From the NCBI GenBank assembly GCA_937885175.1, contig CAKZZO010000107.1, forward strand, positions 1 through 16,279: a DNA stretch of 16,279 nt, given 5' to 3'. The position numbers and the translations under genes are program-made. The stretch comes from an uncultured Treponema sp. Lineage in GTDB: Bacteria > Spirochaetota > Spirochaetia > Treponematales > Treponemataceae. Shown one piece after another: positions 13,649 to 16,279 of this stretch (its first letter is position 1; the number at the start of each line of letters is the position of its first letter). The notes below the pieces were generated by a model. That model saw only the letters and a list, made by a program, of their open reading frames with translations. It was not told the origin of the DNA and did no database searches.

Positions 13649-14542
13649 TTATGCTCCGAGCAGACCGTTCGTGGCCGCCAGGATGCTTTCTACGTTCTGC
13701 AAAATTGCCCGTGCCACTTTAGGCTTGTTCATTGTGTAAATGTGGATGCCGCGGACTCCGTTGGAAATAAGGTCGATAATCTGGTCGGTTGCGTATGCAA
13801 TGCCCGCCTGCCACATGGCTTCTTTGCTTGTGCGGAATTTATCGCAGAGGGAAAGCAATTTGCGGGGAATGTAGGCATTTGACAAGTCAACCATGCGGCT
13901 TACTTGTGCCGCGCTGGTTATGGGCATGATGCCCGCCATTACGGGAACATGGATTCCTGCTGACTGCAGGCGGTACAAAAACGAATAGAGCATGTCATTG
14001 TCAAAAAACATCTGGGTGGTGAGGAAGTCTACGCCTGCATCCACTTTGTACTTTAAGTTTTCTATATCAATGTCACGGTTCAGGCTTTCCGGGTGGCCTT
14101 CTGGGTAGCATGCGCCGCCTACGCAAAAGCCTGCTTTCTTTAACAGCGGAACTAAGTCTGAGGCGTGGCAGAAACCGGACGGAAATAAATTTTCTCCCTC
14201 GGCCGCATCTTTTGGCAGGTCTCCGCGAAGGGCAAGCACGTTCTGAATGCCGTGCGCCTTAAAGTCCGCAATATTCTGATCTAACTGTGCTTTGGTGAGG
14301 CGCACACAGGTGAGGTGGGCTAGGGCGGCCGTGTCATTCTGTTCGATAACAGCGGCAATGTCTGCCGTGTTTCCCTGTGTGGAGCCGCCTGCACCGTAGG
14401 TGATGCTGATAAAATCAGGATGGAGCGACACCAGTTCTTTTGCCGCGCTGCTTACGGTTTCAAAATCATCCTGTTTTTTTGGCGGAAATACTTCAAAGGA
14501 AAGCGTTACTTTTTTTTTCTGCAAGAGGGAACTGATTTTCAT
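13649..14542 (-). CDS. metF: Methylenetetrahydrofolate reductase MetF
   Basis: This 297-residue flavoprotein reduces 5,10-methylenetetrahydrofolate to 5-methyltetrahydrofolate, the methyl donor for MetH. Family marks are SFEVFPPK with the catalytic Glu near residue 17, SITYGAGGST, LALRGDLP, ACYPEGHPES, TQMFFDND, AGIMPI and GVRGIHIYTMN near the C-terminus. Length matches E. coli MetF (296). ATG 14542 has no ribosome binding site. A promoter whose -10 ends seven bases before the ATG suggests a leaderless mRNA. It lies upstream of the ATPase and metH genes on the same strand, without a clear terminator, so read-through could link them. Its promoter overlaps a hairpin that ends the lipase-like transcript. 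Confidence 0.95.
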   Translation of the reverse strand: MKISSLLQKKKVTLSFEVFPPKKQDDFETVSSAAKELVSLHPDFISITYGAGGSTQGNTADIAAVIEQNDTAALAHLTCVRLTKAQLDQNIADFKAHGIQNVLALRGDLPKDAAEGENLFPSGFCHASDLVPLLKKAGFCVGGACYPEGHPESLNRDIDIENLKYKVDAGVDFLTTQMFFDNDMLYSFLYRLQSAGIHVPVMAGIMPITSAAQVSRMVDLSNAYIPRKLLSLCDKFRTSKEAMWQAGIAYATDQIIDLISNGVRGIHIYTMNKPKVARAILQNVESILAATNGLLGA

Positions 14543-14549
14543 GTAAAAC

Positions 14550-14578
14550 AGTGTATAGGGAAACGGCAGTTTTTACAA
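14550..14578 (-). promoter_or_regulatory. Predicted metF promoter, -10 seven bases from the start codon
   Basis: On the leftward strand TTGTAA (14578-14573), a 17-base spacer and TACACT (14555-14550) are followed by 7 bases and ATG 14542. The -10 sequence and all spacings equal those of the predicted murE promoter. TATACA (14557-14552) is an overlapping alternative -10. Confidence 0.5.
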
Positions 14579-14598
14579 GTCTGTTGAAAAAACTGCCG
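14564..14598 (-). terminator. 11-bp hairpin after the lipase-like gene, overlapping the metF promoter
   Basis: CGGCAGTTTTT (14564-14574) and AAAAACTGCCG (14588-14598) are perfectly complementary, with a 13-base loop. Leftward it follows the lipase stop by 37 bases and is followed by only TTT, so it is a weak terminator. Its promoter-proximal arm contains the start of the metF -35 box, so it could also be an operator. Confidence 0.45.
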
Positions 14599-14635
14599 AT
14601 TTGCTTTAGAAGCGGTTGCGGTATGTTTGTGCCTA

Positions 14636-16159
14636 TCACTTGTATTTTAGGAGTGCCGCACAAGTGACTTCGGGAAAATGCATTTGCATTGAGCGGAGCA
14701 GGTCTTTGTTTTCTGAAAGCAGCAAGGGAACGACAGTTGCTACAAAATCGGTGAGTCCCCCTTGATGGTTTATTAAGTCCACCGCATTGTAAATCACATT
14801 GCAGTGCTTTTTGAGTTCAGTTTCTTCATACTGAATTTCGTTACTGTCAAACAAGCCTTTTATACCATTGTAGAAGGCCTCCGGAGTGAAAATCCAGTAG
14901 ATAAATTCTGTTTTGATTTCCCCGAAAGCCTTTACAAGTTTGTCTGTATTGCCAAGAAAAAGCCGCAGGATATACTCAATTGTCGGCTGGGCAGTTTCTA
15001 CAAAACTTTTACGCGTCTTCATGCTGATGCCGCCTGTTTTTTCAGTGCCGAGCAGTAGATTTAAATAGTATTCGATGCATTCTTTTTCAGTTGCATATGT
15101 GTCGCCTGGAAATTCAGTTTCTGATTCTTGATTATCCGTGAACTCCCGATAGGTGTGGTTGCAGAATGTATACAAGCCGTCGATTTTATATTCCTTCATC
15201 CAGTCATCAACCGGGGATGTGAGTGAAACTTTGTATTTGGTGTAGGTATCTGTTTTTACCTCCACGGTTTCTTCCCGCTTGTATTGCTCTGTGCTGCTTG
15301 TAAATAAAAGTTTGTCTATTCCGCAGCGATAAAAATCATATGCTTCGGGGGCAATGTAGGTAACGATGTCAGCATCTGAGACAAAATTAAAAACATTGGG
15401 ATATGCTTCCGCATGCGCTTTGCACAGGCTTCGTGGTGTGCCGAACGTGTACACAAAGACATCCTTTGGGTCTATGTTAAATTTTGTGTAGGTGTCGTCT
15501 GACTCAAGTCCGGTAAGAATGTAATAGGCAAGCACGTTAGAAACTGCTCCCGCCCGTGAGTAGCCGCCAATCCACAGCTTGAGTCTTCCGTTTTTGTATG
15601 AGTCGGCATAGTACTTCTCTATGTATGCCTTTAGTCCGATGTATATCTTTTTGGCAGCGGAAGAAAAGCCTGTATGGTCACCTTCTGTTCCCAAGTCTAT
15701 GTTGCTTATCCATTCATAGGTGTAGGATATGCCTCTGATTGCAACGGCGATGACGTCATAGTCGTTATCCCTATAGTGTGCCAGACCATAGGAAATTCCG
15801 TCTGCCTCTCCTGTATAATCATAGGGCTGATTGGACTCTGTATGCTGAAGCTGAACGGTATCAAAGCCGCACTCTTTGAAAAAACTCTTCAGGTATTCTT
15901 CTTTATCTGCGGCAATGGTCAGACAAAAACTTGCCTGTGCCAAATCGGTGCTGTACTTTCTTGCGTCAACAAAAGTAGTAGCCTTGAGACTTGCCGAGAA
16001 CGTCATTGCATCCTGCTGCAGGCTCAGTTTAGCGGGAATGGAGACCGTTACTGTTTTTTCGGTATTATTGGCATCGTCTGAAGCAGCGCAGGCGAATAAA
16101 AAGATTGCGATAAAGAATGACAGAATGCATTTTAAAAAAGGCTGTTTGATGTTTTTCAT
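14636..16159 (-). CDS. Lipoprotein with class 3 lipase-like alpha/beta-hydrolase domain
   Basis: This 507-residue protein starts with a signal peptide ending in LFAC (C24 as lipidated residue), a relaxed lipobox as used by spirochaetes, so it is probably anchored in a membrane facing the periplasm or surface. The core follows lipase class 3: AVAIRGISYTYEWISNID (oxyanion region), TGFSSAAKKI, nucleophile S201 in GGYSRAGA, a candidate Asp (D264) in NFVSDADIV, and a candidate His in CNHTYREF. The elbow reads GYSRA where the usual pentapeptide is GxSxG. Substrate is unknown (acylglycerol, phospholipid or other ester). I chose ATG 16159 because AGGAG lies 8 bases upstream and the signal peptide starts there; an in-frame ATG at 16243 would precede the promoter. 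It is alone, with its own strong promoter. Confidence 0.8.
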   Translation of the reverse strand: MKNIKQPFLKCILSFFIAIFLFACAASDDANNTEKTVTVSIPAKLSLQQDAMTFSASLKATTFVDARKYSTDLAQASFCLTIAADKEEYLKSFFKECGFDTVQLQHTESNQPYDYTGEADGISYGLAHYRDNDYDVIAVAIRGISYTYEWISNIDLGTEGDHTGFSSAAKKIYIGLKAYIEKYYADSYKNGRLKLWIGGYSRAGAVSNVLAYYILTGLESDDTYTKFNIDPKDVFVYTFGTPRSLCKAHAEAYPNVFNFVSDADIVTYIAPEAYDFYRCGIDKLLFTSSTEQYKREETVEVKTDTYTKYKVSLTSPVDDWMKEYKIDGLYTFCNHTYREFTDNQESETEFPGDTYATEKECIEYYLNLLLGTEKTGGISMKTRKSFVETAQPTIEYILRLFLGNTDKLVKAFGEIKTEFIYWIFTPEAFYNGIKGLFDSNEIQYEETELKKHCNVIYNAVDLINHQGGLTDFVATVVPLLLSENKDLLRSMQMHFPEVTCAALLKYK

Positions 16160-16189
16160 GGGCAGTTCTCCTAAAAAAGTACTGCGTAA

Positions 16190-16218
16190 AGTATAAGGTT
16201 GAAAGCACAAACTGTCAA
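16190..16218 (-). promoter_or_regulatory. Strong sigma-70-type promoter of the lipase-like gene
   Basis: On the leftward strand a perfect TTGACA (16218-16213), a 17-base spacer and TATACT (16195-16190). Transcription should start near 16183, leaving a leader of about 24 bases with AGGAG. A second TATAAT (16237-16232) lies upstream without a convincing -35. Confidence 0.75.
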
Positions 16219-16279
16219 ACAGGGCCTCCGCATTATAATCCATTCACAAGCAAGACAAAAAGGGCACAGGTAAAAGAGT

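Noticed and set aside
16160..16243. 28-residue extension of the lipase-like protein
   Set aside because: It would place the start upstream of the strong promoter and hide the signal peptide inside the protein.

Overview
The window looks like a stretch of a spirochaete chromosome, most likely Treponema or a close relative. This is an inference from the protein families: a four-S1-domain protein, a short MetH without its reactivation domain, a lipoprotein with a spirochaete-style lipobox, DUF4143-like ATPases, and a lysA/murE pair of treponemal type. I cannot run a search to confirm it. Base composition is moderate, promoters are of sigma-70 type (-10 boxes such as TATACT and TACACT), and genes are densely packed. 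I see no rRNA, tRNA, CRISPR array or complete insertion sequence.

Layout. Positions 1-178 hold the start of a leftward Rpn/PD-(D/E)XK-type gene cut by the window edge. Positions 179-561 are non-coding, with seven A-tracts phased about 10 bp apart and a long imperfect hairpin repeat. lysA (562-1827, rightward) converges on a gene for a protein with four S1 domains (1868-2962, leftward), and a bidirectional terminator lies between them. Upstream of the S1 gene are its promoter, an inverted repeat and a GC-rich dispersed repeat, followed by leftward nudC (3142-3933). Rightward murE diverges from nudC and overlaps queD by one base. A radical SAM/SPASM gene (leftward) and a TylF-type methyltransferase gene (rightward) diverge from a 144-bp region where their predicted promoters interlock. 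The rest is all leftward: lipase-like lipoprotein (16159-14636), metF (14542-13649), an AAA ATPase with a nuclease-like C-terminus (13538-11682), metH (11617-8960), and a degenerate PAP2-like membrane protein overlapping the metH stop (8960-8058).

How the genes fit together. MetF makes 5-methyltetrahydrofolate and MetH uses it to methylate homocysteine, so they form one cycle, but an unrelated ATPase gene with its own operator-like promoter separates them. LysA and MurE both act in making and using the diamino acid of peptidoglycan. The MurE specificity motif (EDPR instead of DNPR) suggests a substrate other than meso-diaminopimelate. NudC (NADH/NAD-capped RNA hydrolysis), QueD (7-deazaguanine synthesis) and the S1 protein (RNA binding) are housekeeping.

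Most notable observations: (1) two related copies of a GC-rich repeat, one intergenic and one read in frame as an extra linker inside MetH, with compensatory changes in a shared hairpin; (2) a perfect 19-bp inverted repeat sitting on the ATPase promoter; (3) predicted promoters whose -10 box ends 6-7 bases before the start codon (murE, metF, nudC), suggesting leaderless mRNAs; (4) the phased A-tract array. I found no clear new multi-gene system. The ATPase with its operator is the best candidate for an accessory module.
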